Source: Hygrophila difformis (taxonomy: Eukaryota; Streptophyta; Magnoliopsida; Lamiales; Acanthaceae). Taken from it: 64,000 nucleotides of DNA. Where the stretch lies: contig JAOANR010000003.1 in assembly GCA_030278955.1 (NCBI GenBank), positions 21,971,050 through 22,035,049 of the forward strand. Direction: 5' to 3'. The translations under genes were made by a program, and so were the position numbers. Under the pieces are notes generated by a model. That model saw only the letters and a program-made list of their open reading frames with translations. It did no database searches and was not told where the DNA came from. This document shows positions 47,171 to 58,146 of this stretch, in pieces. Numbering within the stretch: the first letter of the stretch is position 1; each line of letters begins with the position of its first letter.

Positions 47171-47756
47171 ATGGTGACAAAATTGAAGCTGAAGTTTGAT
47201 AAATATTGGGGTGAATGCAATCTGTTGATGAAAATTGCTTTAGTATTGGATCCTAGACGAAAAATGAAAGGGCCGAAATTTGCTTTTTGTACTATGCATT
47301 CTCCTTTGGAAGCATCTAGACGTTGGGAATTGGTTCACTCCATGCTTTCTGACCTTTACGAGGAGTATGTTGTTATTAGTGCAAATTCTGAATTTATAGC
47401 AAGGTCTGCATTATCTACTCAGAGTCAAAGCAACAACCATCTAAGGATTGGCGTTATTTTGATGAGTTTAACGAAGAAGATTCAACTTCACAAAATTATT
47501 CAAAATTAATTGACTATTTGAACAAACCTAAAGCCTCATGGGTCAGGATCAAATGGAATTGAATTTGATTGTTCTGACTTGGTGGAAATTAAATCGGATT
47601 TTATATCCAACTTTATCTCAAACGATTGCTGATGTTTTAGCTATTCTTATCACCACTATAGCATTTGAGTCCACTTAGTTGTGCAACTAGGGTGATTGAC
47701 AATTATCTATCCACGCTTAAATGTAAAACCGCTGAAACGCTAATATATGGAAGTAA
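47171..47756 (+). pseudogene. hAT transposase fragment
   Basis: Frames read MVTKLKLKFDKYWGECN...ALVLDPRRKMK (the RNase H-fold/DUF4413 part of plant hAT transposases), then with frameshifts LTWWKLNRILYPTLSQTIAD, AILITTIAFEST and RVIDNYLSTLKCKTAETLIYGS, the C-terminal dimerisation region. Stops and shifts make it inactive. Weaker coding remains may extend left to about 46700. The Copia element at 47757 interrupts its 3' end; 53871 onward is the continuation of the flank. Confidence 0.8.
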
Positions 47757-48022
47757 TGTTGGAAATTAAACTTGAATATTTCCAAGGAGTTGAATAATAT
47801 TAATAAGGTGTTTGGCGAGTCAAATACTGTAGTTGGTGTATTGAGAATATGCAAGTGAAATAAATGTATGAAGTGTGTGTGACTAGTCTATTAATATAGA
47901 CTTTGTTGTGAGATGTTGAGGAGAGAAGTGTGAGAAACAGTTGTGAGTATCAAGTATAATTCTCCTGTGTGGAATAAAATCTTCCAGTATTTTCCTTGTG
48001 TCTTTTGCTCTAATATTCAACA
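47757..48022 (+). repeat. Copia 5' LTR (266 bp)
   Basis: TGTTGG...CAACA. Its GAAGTGTGTGTGACTAGTC is the uninterrupted version of the site where the MULE sits in the 3' LTR. Confidence 0.95.
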
Positions 48023-48024
48023 AA

Positions 48025-48037
48025 GTGGTATCAGAGC
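48025..48037 (+). promoter_or_regulatory. Copia PBS (tRNA-iMet)
   Basis: TGGTATCAGAGCC, complementary to initiator tRNA-Met 3' end, two bases after the 5' LTR. Gag ATG follows at 48058. Confidence 0.93.
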
Positions 48038-48057
48038 CATTAGATCCGATTACGAAA

Positions 48058-51000
48058 ATGGCTCAAAATTTGCAAGGTCTTCAATATCCTCGTCTTAGTA
48101 AGGATAATTACAGTTTGTGGTGTATTCGAGTGAAGGCTTTGATGGGCTCATACGAGTGCTGGGAAATTGTGGAGACGGGCCTTGAAGAACAACCCGAAAA
48201 TGCCACAGCTCAACAAAGGGAGTTTTTCGCACGATCGAAGAAGAAGGACAAACAGGCTCTTATTGTCATCTATCAATGCCTGGATGACGATACATTTCAA
48301 AAAATTGCAGATGCCACTACAGCAAAGGAAGCATGGGAAGCTCTTGAAAATCTCTACAAAGGTGGAGATAAAGTGAAGAAAGTTCGACTTCAATTGTTGA
48401 GGGGTGAGTTCGAATTGCTTTATATGAAGGAATCTAAAAATATTCCCAGATTACTTCTCTAGAGTTTTGGCCGTAGTAAATGAGATGAAGAGGCAAGGAG
48501 AAGAAATGCAGGATGTGCGGATTGTGGAGAAAATTCTCCGTTCACTTACATCTACCTTTGATTACATTGTCGTGGCAATTAAAGAATCGAAAGATACAGA
48601 AACCGTCACTCTTTCCGCATTGATGAGTTCTCTATAGGCACATGAAGAAAGGGTAAAAAAAAAAGCAGGAAAAAGAACCAGTCAGTGAAGCCCTTCTCTC
48701 CAAGATGTCACTTGAGGACAAACAAGATAAGACAGCCGCAAACGTGATGCCAAATTGTGGAAGAGGCCGCGGACGTGGACGTGGAAGAAATTATGGAGGT
48801 GGAAGAGGCGGCGAAATGTCATTCGACAAAGAACGTCAATACCAGTCACAGTCACAGGGTGCTAGAGGTCGTGGTAACCCAGAAGGCATGAAAAATCTCA
48901 TATTAGATGCTATAATTGTCAAAAATATGGGCATTATGCATCTGAGTGTCGTAGTCCTAAGAATGTGGATGAGAATGTCAATCTTGCAATTGCAGATGAA
49001 GAGAATGCAGAATTAACTCTTCTTATGGCTCATGAAGAAAGTCCCCAGGAGACGAGCATGTGGTATTTAGATACTGGAGCAAGTAATCATATGATTGGTG
49101 ATCGAAAAATATTCTTTGATATGAAACCTGCTGCTGGCCAAGTGTCTTTTGGAGACAAATCCAAGATTGCAGTACAAGGGAAATGAGATATTTTAATTCA
49201 ATCAAAAGGCGGTGTGCATCAATTAATTTCTGATGTCTATTATGTTCCAAGCTTGAAGACAAATATTCTAAGCCTTGGACAATTGCTGGAGAAGAAATAT
49301 GATATTCATTTGAAGGATGAATATATGAGGTTAAAAAATCCAGGGGGGCAAATTGTTGCGAAGGTTCCCATGACGAGCAATCGTTTGTTCCTGCTTAATA
49401 TTCAAAGTGATAATGCTATGTGTCTAAATGCTTGTATTCAAGATGAATCATGGCGATGGCATTTACGGTATGGCCATTTGAACTTTGGAGACTTGGAGAT
49501 ACTTTCACAGGGAATGGTGAAAGGATTGCCACGCATCTCACATCCAAACCAAATCTGTGAAGGATGTATCTTGGGAAAGCAAACACGAAAAGTTTTCTCT
49601 AATGTGGCAGCGACAAGAGCAAAGGAGCGACTTGGACCCGTTCACAGTGATCTATGTGGACCGATTGATCCTTCATCTTTCGGTAAGAGCAAATATTATA
49701 TTAGTTTCATTGATGATTATACACGCAAGACTTGGGTGTATTTTTTGAAGGAAAAATCAGAAGTTTTTGATGCATTTAAGAAATTTAAAGCTTTGGTGGA
49801 GAAAGAAAGTGGTTTGTTGATCAAGGCAATTCGTTCCGATCGTGGTGGAGAGTACACCTCAAAAGCATTTGTTGAGTACTGTGAAGTGAATGGAATTTGG
49901 CATTTCTTAACCACTCCGTACTCCCCCCAATAGAATGGAGTCGCAGAGAGAAAAAAATAGGACCATATTGAATATGACCCGAAGTCTGTTGAAAACAAAA
50001 CAAATGCCACTGGAGTTTTGGGCGGAAGTTGTTGATACCGCGGTGTATCTCTTGAACAGGAGTCCTACAAGGATCTTGAATGGCATCACACCACAGGAAG
50101 CTTGGCATGGCAGAAAGCCAAATATATCTCATCTAAAGATTTTTGGGAGTATTGCATTCGCTCGTGTCCCGGAGCAGCGACGAATCAAGCTTGATGACAA
50201 GAGTGAAAAACTTGTCTTTATTGGTTATGATAAAAGAGCAAAAGGCTACAAGCTTATCAATCCTATTACCATGAAGATTGTGGTCAGTCGTGATGTGGAC
50301 TTTGATGATGGAGCTGTGTGGGATTGGAGCACTAATAAAAGCAACAACAATGAAGGATTTAAATTGTTGGAATTACCAGTGGAGGAGGATGATGGTGCAC
50401 AGAACCATGTTGAAGTGGAAAATCCTGGTGGTGCTGCTCCAGTAATGAATTATAGCTCCAGTGAAGAAAGACCACAGCGAATGACGAGTTTACAGGAGAT
50501 TTATGAGGTAACCAATAATGCTGATAACATTTCCTTGTTTTGTCTTTTTGCTGAATGTGAGCCAACCACATTTAGTGAAGCAATGAAGAAAAATGAATGG
50601 AAGGAAGCTATGGATGAAGAGATTCGATCCATTGAAAAAAATAAGACATGGGAGTTGACTGACCTTCCACAGGGACACAAATCCATTGATGTCAAATGGG
50701 TTTACAAAGTTAAGAAAAATGCTCAAGGTGAAATAGAAAATACAAGGCAAGGTTGGTAGCGAAAGGGTACAATAAAAAATATGGTGTTGACTATGATGAA
50801 GTGTTTGCGCCGGTTGCCCGTTTGGAAATAGTACGTCTTTTGATTGCATTTGCTGCTAGGGAGAAATGGAAGATACATCAAATGGATGTCAAATCGGCTT
50901 TTTTAAATGGCCACCTTGAAGAGGAAGTTTACATTCAACAACCACCTGGATATGAAGTTCTTGGACAGGAAGGAAATGTTTTGCGGTTAAAGAAGGCTTT

Positions 51001-52112
51001 GTATGGCCTAAAACAGGCGCCGCGAGCTTGGAATACTCGGATAGATCATTATCTTCAAGCTGTTGGATTTCAAAAGTGTCCTCATGAGCATACACTATAT
51101 GTGAAGAATAATTCTAATGGGTCTCTTTTGCTTGTTTGCATTTATGTGGATGATCTTATATTCACGGGGAATGATAGTAACATGCTGGAGGAGTTTAAGT
51201 GTGCAATGAAGAGGGAATTTGAGATGACGGATTTGGGACTTATGTCCTACTATCTTGGCATTGAGGTGAAACAAAGTGGTGATGGCATTTTGATTTTCCT
51301 TGGAGGGATATGCAAGAAAAATTCTCACCAAGTTTGGCATGCAAAAATGTAAAGCAGTAGATACTCCTGTTGCATTGAATGAAAAACACTCAAAGTTTAA
51401 TTGTGGTGAGCCTGTTGATCCAACATATTTCAAGAGTCTTGTTGGGAGTCTCAGGTATCTATGTTGCACAAGGCCTGACATTCTTTTTGGAGTGGGAGTG
51501 CTTAGTCGCTTCATGGAGGCTCCTGGTACAGTTCATTTGGTGATGGCGAAATGACTTCTTCGATATATTAAAGGAACTCTTGATTATGGGATCAAATATT
51601 CTACTGGAGGATCATCTATCTTGGTTGGGTTATTCGACAGCGATTGGGGAGGAGACACAGATGATAGAAAGAGTACGACGGGATTCATTTTCTTCTATGG
51701 TGACACGGCATTCACCTGGAGCTCCGAGAAGCAGCCAATTGTCACATTGTCCACCTGTGAAGCGGAGCTTGTAGCAGCAACTGAATGTGCAAGGCATGCA
51801 ATTTGGCTAAGAAGCTTGCTGGACGAAATGAATTTTCCACAGAAAGAAGCCACAGAGATCTTTGTGGATAACAAGTCTGCAATCGCCTTGTCAAAGAATC
51901 CGATCTTTCACAATCGCAGTAAACACATTGCGACACACTACCATTTCATCCGTGAAAAAGTTTCTGAGAAGGAAGTGGAGATTAAGTATGTGCCGACAAT
52001 AGATCAAGCTGCGGACATCTTTACAAAGCCATTGAAGTATGAAGACTTTGTTCGATTCAGACGTCTTATTGGAGTTATGAGTTCAAGTTTAAGGGAGGAT
52101 GTTGGAAATTAA
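48058..52112 (+). pseudogene. Copia gag-pol polyprotein, decayed
   Basis: Gag starts MAQNLQGLQYPRLSKDNYSLW (48058); zinc knuckle CYNCQKYGHYASEC 48908-48949; protease DTGASNH at 49080; integrase HHCC zinc finger (HLRYGHLN ... CEGCILGK, about 49470-49580) and catalytic core (HSDLCGP 49645, SDRGGEY near 49840); RT with QMDVKSAFLNG near 50880 and YVDD 51143-51154; RNase H with STCEAELVA and FVDNKSAIALSKNP. Lesions: frameshift near 48440, TAG about 48636, TGA about 49184, TAG 49931-49933, one missing A near 50740 (GEIENTRQ), a shift near 51300 and TGA near 51552. The C-terminus (SSSLREDVGN) overlaps the PPT and 3' LTR start. Not functional as read; it could be mobilised only in trans. Confidence 0.95.
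52088..52099 (+). promoter_or_regulatory. Copia polypurine tract
   Basis: TTTAAGGGAGGA immediately before the 3' LTR. Confidence 0.85.
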
Positions 52113-53870
52113 ACTTGAATATTTCCAAGGAGTTGAATAATATTAATAAGGTGTTTGGTGAGTCAAATACTGTAGTTGATGTATTGAGAATATGCAAGTG
52201 AAATAAATGTATGAAGTGTGTGGGGAAAAAACCATATTCATCCCACAAAATTGCCTATTTTCTCATTCAATCTCACAAAAATTCTATTAATCAAATCCAT
52301 CCAATAAGTTTACTAATTTTCGCATAATCGGTCCAAACCCTCCTTAATGACAATTCTCTGCTGACATGGCGGACAATTAAGAAAACCAAACCATTTTTGA
52401 CCAATTCTTGACCCAGGTGGCAGCTTATGTGGAGTGTTTTTGGACTCAAACCAAATAAAATTTTCCTCAAGCTCCAAGGACATTCCTCTCCATCTCTTAA
52501 AGTTTTCCCCAGCCATCGTCCTCTCTGTTTCTCGCCTCCTCCCTCTAATGCGTCCGACCAGCGCCGCCGCCTCCCCTTCGGCCCTCTCCTTTCGCGCCTC
52601 CCTTCCTCCCTCGCTGCCCCTTTCGTCTCCCATCGCCACAACACAGTTGCCGCCCACCTATACCAGCTCTGCCGCCCTCCTCCCACCGTCGCCAGCACCA
52701 CACCGCCTCCTGCCGGCTACCAGAGCCGTCGCCGCCTTCTCTGTCTCTCTCTCTCTCGCTAGCGCACAACTCCTCCCCTCTCCGACCACTGTTCTGATTC
52801 CTCCTCACATTCGGTTAATATTCCTCAAATTCCTATCTCCTCCATGTGATTCTTTATGTTTCAGTAGATTATTTTCAATTTTTCAGATTAGGGATCTGGA
52901 TTTGGATATTCAATTTGGGGATTCTAGAGAATTTGGGGATTTGAATATTCTGCTCTTTCCTTCAATTGTTTGATTCTTTTTTTGGTGATTCAATTGCTTC
53001 CGGTTTGAGGAGTGATACAGAACTGAGAAGGCATTGGAGTACAGCTGTTGTGCTTGTCCATTTCATTGTTTCGGTGTTTGCAGCTTTGCTTGTGCTTTTC
53101 ATTTTGTTGTGCTTGCTGTAAAATACCCACATAGGCGTCATACTTGGTAGGTTTGAAAGAGAAAATCTTTGCTTACTGTATTGTGCCTGCTTTGGAAATA
53201 AACGAGCTCATTCCTTAAAAAAAATTGCTTCCGGTTTGGGAATTTGGGGATATTCCTATTTATTTTTGGTGATTCAATTGATTCAATTTGAGAATTTGGA
53301 TATTCAATTGTTTCCGCAGCTGTTGTGGTAAGCACCCTTTTTCTTAGCGGTGGTGTCGGCGGCGGCCCTGATCTGACCTCGTCGCCGATGTAGAAGACAA
53401 CCATGATGAGGAGACGGACCATGTTGTCGGTCCACTTCATTCGCTGCCAGGGGTAGGGTAATTTTGGGGATGAGGAAAATTTTATTTCATTTGGGTCTAA
53501 AATACTCCACATAAGCTGCCACCTGGGTCAAGAATTGGTAAAAATGGTTTGGTTTTCTTAATTGTCTGCCACGTCAGCAGAGAATTGTCATTAAGAGGGT
53601 TTGGACTGAGTAGGCGAAAATTAGCAAACTTATTGGATGGATTTGGTTAATAGAATTTTTTTGGGATGAAATGAGAAAATAGGCAATTTTAGGGGATGAA
53701 TAGGGTTTTTTTTTTCCGAAGTGTGTGTGACTAGTCTATTAATATAGACTTTGTCGTGAGATGTTGAGGAGAGAAGTGTGAGAAACAGTTGTGAGTATCA
53801 AGTATAATTCTCCTGTGTGGAATAAAATCTTCCAGTATTTTCCTTGTGTCTTTTGCTCTAATATTCAACA
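52100..53870 (+). repeat. Copia 3' LTR, split by a MULE
   Basis: LTR sequence 52100-52222 and, after the insertion, from the duplicated GAAGTGTGTG (53718) to CAACA (53870). Confidence 0.93.
52223..53717. mobile_element. MULE with about 255-bp TIRs and GC-rich cargo (possible Pack-MULE)
   Basis: 1495 bp flanked by a 10-bp duplication GAAGTGTGTG (52213-52222, 53718-53727). Termini are GGGAAAAAACC and GGTTTTTTTTTTCC. TIRs (52223 to about 52480; about 53463 to 53717) match at roughly nine bases in ten by eye. No transposase. The interior (about 52500-52800) is GC-rich, pyrimidine-biased and exon-like, unlike the AT-rich surroundings, then T-rich with splice-like tracts. The long TIR and 9-10 bp duplication are Mutator-like. 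Captured gene sequence is an inference; I do not recognise the encoded peptide. Confidence 0.85.
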
Positions 53871-53875
53871 AGTAA

Positions 53876-54892
53876 TTGGTGTAGAAAAAAATATGGGATT
53901 AAAAAGAAAGAAAAGGTATATATATATATTTTTGCTTGCATTTTTTTTAAGAAAAAGAAAGAAAGACGCAGCTTCTCCGAAATAGGCAGCTTCCAAACCG
54001 ACGCACAAGAGCCATCCTGCTGAAAGCTGCGTTGCTGCAACAACCATACTTATGACGAGGGGACGGTAATTTTTATCATTTCGGATAATATTGGAGTCAC
54101 GGATTCCTCCACATCCAAGTTGACAGCGGGGCACCGAGTTTGTGAGGCCATCATTCGAGACCAAGGCTTCCCACTTCAGAAGCTAATTTTTGAGTGTGAT
54201 TTATTCAACATTGTCTATTGGTTAAAAGATCCAAGATTGGTTCCATGGCGGCTGCATCATCTAATGGGACCAACTCTAGTGGTAATGAGTTGTGTTGGAT
54301 TTGTGAGAGTGCAACACATATTAAGGGAACGGAACGATCTTACAGATTATTGGACGCGGCAAGGTGCAAATGGGGCGGAGCGGACAGGATTGAGGAATGG
54401 CTGTGAAGGGGGGGACGTTGGATTTGCAGGTCCTTGCAGAGGATTCTGAACGTTATCCCCAGTTTGATATTCTTGTCTGTTTTGTCATGATCACTTATGT
54501 TTACTCTAAGATGGTTGTCAATTTACTGATAATGTGCGTCTCTGATTATTAGTTCGTTGGCTTGTCTGAGTCTAATTTGAGTGTTGTAGGGATAATATAT
54601 GAGACGAGACAGTATGTAACGCGTTTTGAAATTCTCTTGGGAATGAAATGAGTACCTTCTCCTAAAAAGAAAAAACAACCATACACATGCAGCTTTGATA
54701 GTGAACTTCCCCGACGAGCAGCCGACCCAACACCAAATATCTTTCGCCTCAGAGTGAAACATAACCGGCCCAAGCTCATGAATTCAGTCAAAATATACAT
54801 ATTTTCTCTATTTTATTTTTTTGTTTTTTCATGAAAGTAGTTTCAAAATGTACATATTTTCTCTTTTTTTTCCCAAAAAAATGGAAAAATAA
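53876..54892. other. Flank between Copia and F-box copy B
   Basis: Apart from the LINE fragment listed separately, I see no gene. Sequence from about 54810 becomes homologous to the promoter region of copies A and C (ttcatgaaagtagtttcaaaatgtacatatttt). Confidence 0.5.
54050..54673 (+). mobile_element. 5'-truncated LINE with RNase H fragment
   Basis: 624 bp between 11-bp duplications AACAACCATAC (54039-54049, 54674-54684), ending in an A-rich tail. The plus strand reads LTAGHRVCEAIIRDQGFPLQ, IFECDLFNIVYWL and VQHILRERNDLTDYWTRQGAN, the C-terminal RNase H part of a plant LINE, about 54115-54390. It is a different, more diverged copy than the one at 36470. Confidence 0.8.
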
Positions 54893-55348
54893 ATATGTAA
54901 ATAGAGAAAGGGACAGAAAGGAGAGGAATTAGAGTACCAAAGCCAAAAAAAAAAAAAAACCAGGGTTGATTTCTAGAGAGAATCCATAGGATTTTTCCCT
55001 TGGAAAAAATTCCTTGGCACAAACTCAAACTCAAGGCTTTCCTTTAAAATCACATATCAAAAAAAAAATTAGGCATCCAAATCCTCAAAGAATTGAGTAA
55101 ATTTAAATTCGGAGCGAATGGAGGGAGCGGTCTTGAATTTTGTGCTTGTGGACGTCTTCCATGTCATAGTACTTCATCATCAAGTTGTGAGTCCATTCAA
55201 TCCTTTAGAAATTTTGTGCTGTATGTTCACTACTTTATGCTTCGTTTCTTGGCAATCTTGTTTTTCTTTTTGCTATTCTTGATCATTAACAGTCCCTTTT
55301 GTTTGTGGCATTTGCCATTTTTGCAGCAGGGGAGAAATTTTATAAAGT

Positions 55349-56456
55349 AGATGGCGCGAAGAATTTTCCCAAGCCATCGGTTGATGTGATCGATACCTCA
55401 CTGAAACTTGGCGGAATTTGGATAGCGAATGATCTAGATTCATTAATTCCAGTGGTTGGACATGAAAACTCAATAAGTTGTCTCATCCATTGTTCTAGGG
55501 CTGATTATGTCGCGATTGCATGCTTGAACCGAAGCTTTTGCTCTCTTATCAAAAGTGGCAAGCTTTACAAGCACGCCTTAAACATGGGGTGCTTGAGCAT
55601 TGGATCTACTTCTCGTGCCACCTCCTCCAATGGGAAGTCTTTGATTCTAATCGACGCCATTGGATGCGCCTACCCAAAATGAACTCCAATGATTGCTTCA
55701 TGTTTTCGGATAAGAAATCTCTAGCCGTGGGGAATGAACTCATAGTATTCTAGAGGGGCCTCATGTCCCAAGAGATCCATTGCTACAGATTGCTAACAAA
55801 CGCATGGACAACGAGGATGACCATGAATGAGCCAAGATGCTTGTTCGGATCCGCCAGCATTGGCCGGATCGAAATACTAGTTGGTGGTTACGACTCAAAT
55901 GGAAAAATCCTGAACTCTGCAGAGATGTATGAGTCCCACTGAAAAAGTTGGACTCTTCTCCCCTCCATGAACAAGCCAAGAAAAATGTACCCGGGTGTTT
56001 TCATGGACAAGAAGTTCTACGTCTTCAGAGGCACATAAGGAGACGATGACTCGAACTAACTCCTTACTTACGGAGAGGAATACAACTTGGAACCCGGAAC
56101 ATGGACCGAAATCCCCAACATATCTCCCCTGAAGTCCCGCGAAGCGACGCCAGCCACCAACGAAGAACCGCCTCTTATCGCTGTCGTGAAAAATGAATTG
56201 TACGCCGCTGATTACGCAGACATGGTGGTGAGAAAACTGGACAAGGTGAGCAAGGAATGATCACGCTTGGGCCGCTTCCGGAACGCGCCAATTTGATGTT
56301 TGGTTGGGGTTTGGCATTCAGAGGTTGTGAAGATCGGCTTGTGGTGATTGGGGGCCCTGGAACTGCAGCTGGGAGTAGTTTTGTCAGAACTGAGAAGTGC
56401 TTGGTCAGAAATACAGTGGGAACTTCATCTACAACTGCGCCATTATGGGCTACTAG
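55349..56456 (+). pseudogene. F-box/kelch (SKIP11-like) copy B, pseudogene
   Basis: Homologous to copy C from DGAKNLPKPSVDVLDTS to the end. The leader and first 35 or so codons are missing: GCAGCAGGGGAGAAATTTTATAAAG runs directly into GATGGCGCGAAG, about 0.66 kb shorter than copy C. Lesions include a deletion near CTTTACAAGCACGCC, TTCTAGAGG (about 55750), CACTGAAAAAG (about 55940), GGCACATAAGG (about 56032) and GGAATGATCACG (about 56256). The C-terminus reads KYSGNFIYNCAIMGY before TAG 56454-56456. The TATA position is mutated (TATGTAAATA, about 54894). Confidence 0.9.
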
Positions 56457-56886
56457 ACTCATCATCATTTTTACTGTCTTATGTCTGTGTTGAATTAGGG
56501 TTTCAGACTTGGGTGATATATTTGGACGCTTTGTTGTCTTATTTATAATAATAATAAAGATGATAATAATATTATATGCTTTGTTTTGATTCACTTCCAA
56601 TATTTTTTTCATTGGAATGGTGGAGCAAATTTTAATTATAAAGTGAATTTATATGCTTTGTTCTTAAATTTATAATTTTTCCTTGTACGCAATTTAAATT
56701 ATTAACCGTTGAAAAATATGTATCGGCATGTATATCGGAAGGCAACTTAACAAAAACTTCGAGACGAATTCAAGACGAATGAATTAATAAATTAGTAGTA
56801 TTTAAAAATATAAAAAAATAAAATAAAAGAAAAATATTAAAGAAGTTTCTTAATTTGTAAATTGAATAATGACTATTGATTAGAAA

Positions 56887-56968
<82 letters not shown>

Positions 56969-58120
56969 ATCTATTCATCCATGCCTCTCTCTAAATGCAC
57001 GGAAAATGAGGTGGAAGGTGTTTATTGGGTGTCTATTTAGCACCATCCACGATAAATTTACCTTTCATCTTTTAAATAATATTGACTCAATCATAAATAA
57101 GGGATAAAGTAAACCTGGATTTTATCGAGTACAAATGCACCTGAATATATTTTATATTGATGAACATTATAGGGAATGAGACCTGGCTTAGTCATCATGT
57201 CCCCTTACTTTCAATCTTATGGTTGGGAAATTTATTTCACCCGGTCTCTTATCTCTTCCTTTTATTCCCTTTGTAACTTGTGTGTATTGGGCTCCCACAC
57301 ACATTTGCTAACACATTAATGTCAATGTTAAAAAAAAAAACATTATATTATAATTATAAACTTATATTATGCCATGGTTTAAATATAAATATATATTTCC
57401 TTGATTAATATTTAATTGTTTTTCAATAAATATTTAATTGAAAAATTACTCCATTTGATACAGAAATTTTCCATAGCAAATTTCATTACAATAGCTAATT
57501 TTGGGTAGTTGCGGCAGAAAACATCAGTCACAATTTGCGATCAGTCACAATTTGCGACTAAAATTTTCAGTCGGAAAATTCATCACTAAACCTTCATTTT
57601 CATGTATTAATGTGCAACATTATTAATCGCTTAATTAGTAATAATTAAAAGTGAAATGAGGTATTATTCTTCTTTATTTGATTATATTGGTAATCTCATT
57701 TTTGAGATGAGGATAGTGGTATAATTAGATAACTCATCAATCTCGCAACATCAAGTTTTAAGAATTCGTATTCTCATCGAGAAATTTCCTTTATCTACTG
57801 TTATTTCTGGTGAGTATCCACATAAAGTAAAATTTTATTAAAAATTAATATCATTCATTTCAAAAGAAAAATGTTAAACTCAGCCATTTTCAAATTTTTC
57901 GAATAATAATAAACTATGTTGTTCAAATTTACCACATATATATATATGATATCTATATTAAAGTTCAAATTTCAAATATAGTGAACCTAACAGAAAAAAA
58001 AAATATGCTTCTTAAATTGCACAGGACAATTTATCATACAACATAATAACATTTTTTGTTATTTCATGAAAGTAGTTTCAAAATGTACATATTTTCTCCT
58101 TTTTTTTTCACAAAAAATGA
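56457..58120. other. Intergenic between F-box copies B and C
   Basis: 56460-57610 is homologous to 62335-63945 downstream of copy C, minus insertions there. 56888-56967 is an (ATT)n microsatellite. 57520-57600 holds CAGTCACAATTTGCGA repeats. From about 57840 the copy C promoter homology begins. No gene. Confidence 0.7.
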
Positions 58121-58129
58121 AAAAATAAA

Positions 58130-58139
58130 TATATAAATA
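58130..58139 (+). promoter_or_regulatory. TATA box of F-box copy C, cut off by an insertion
   Basis: TATATAAATA followed by GAGAAAGGGACA, matching 35852 in copy A. The Copia insertion starts at 58152, so the rest of the leader resumes at 60086. Confidence 0.6.
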
Positions 58140-58146
58140 GAGAAAG

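Larger units (their letters stand above)
47752..53875 (+). mobile_element. Complete Copia retrotransposon with AGTAA duplications, carrying a nested MULE
   Basis: Element 47757-53870 between AGTAA (47752-47756) and AGTAA (53871-53875). LTRs are TGTTGGAAATT...ATATTCAACA. By eye the two LTRs differ at about three of 266 positions, so it is fairly young, yet gag-pol has several stops and frameshifts. Domain order gag-PR-IN-RT-RH is Copia. Confidence 0.95.
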
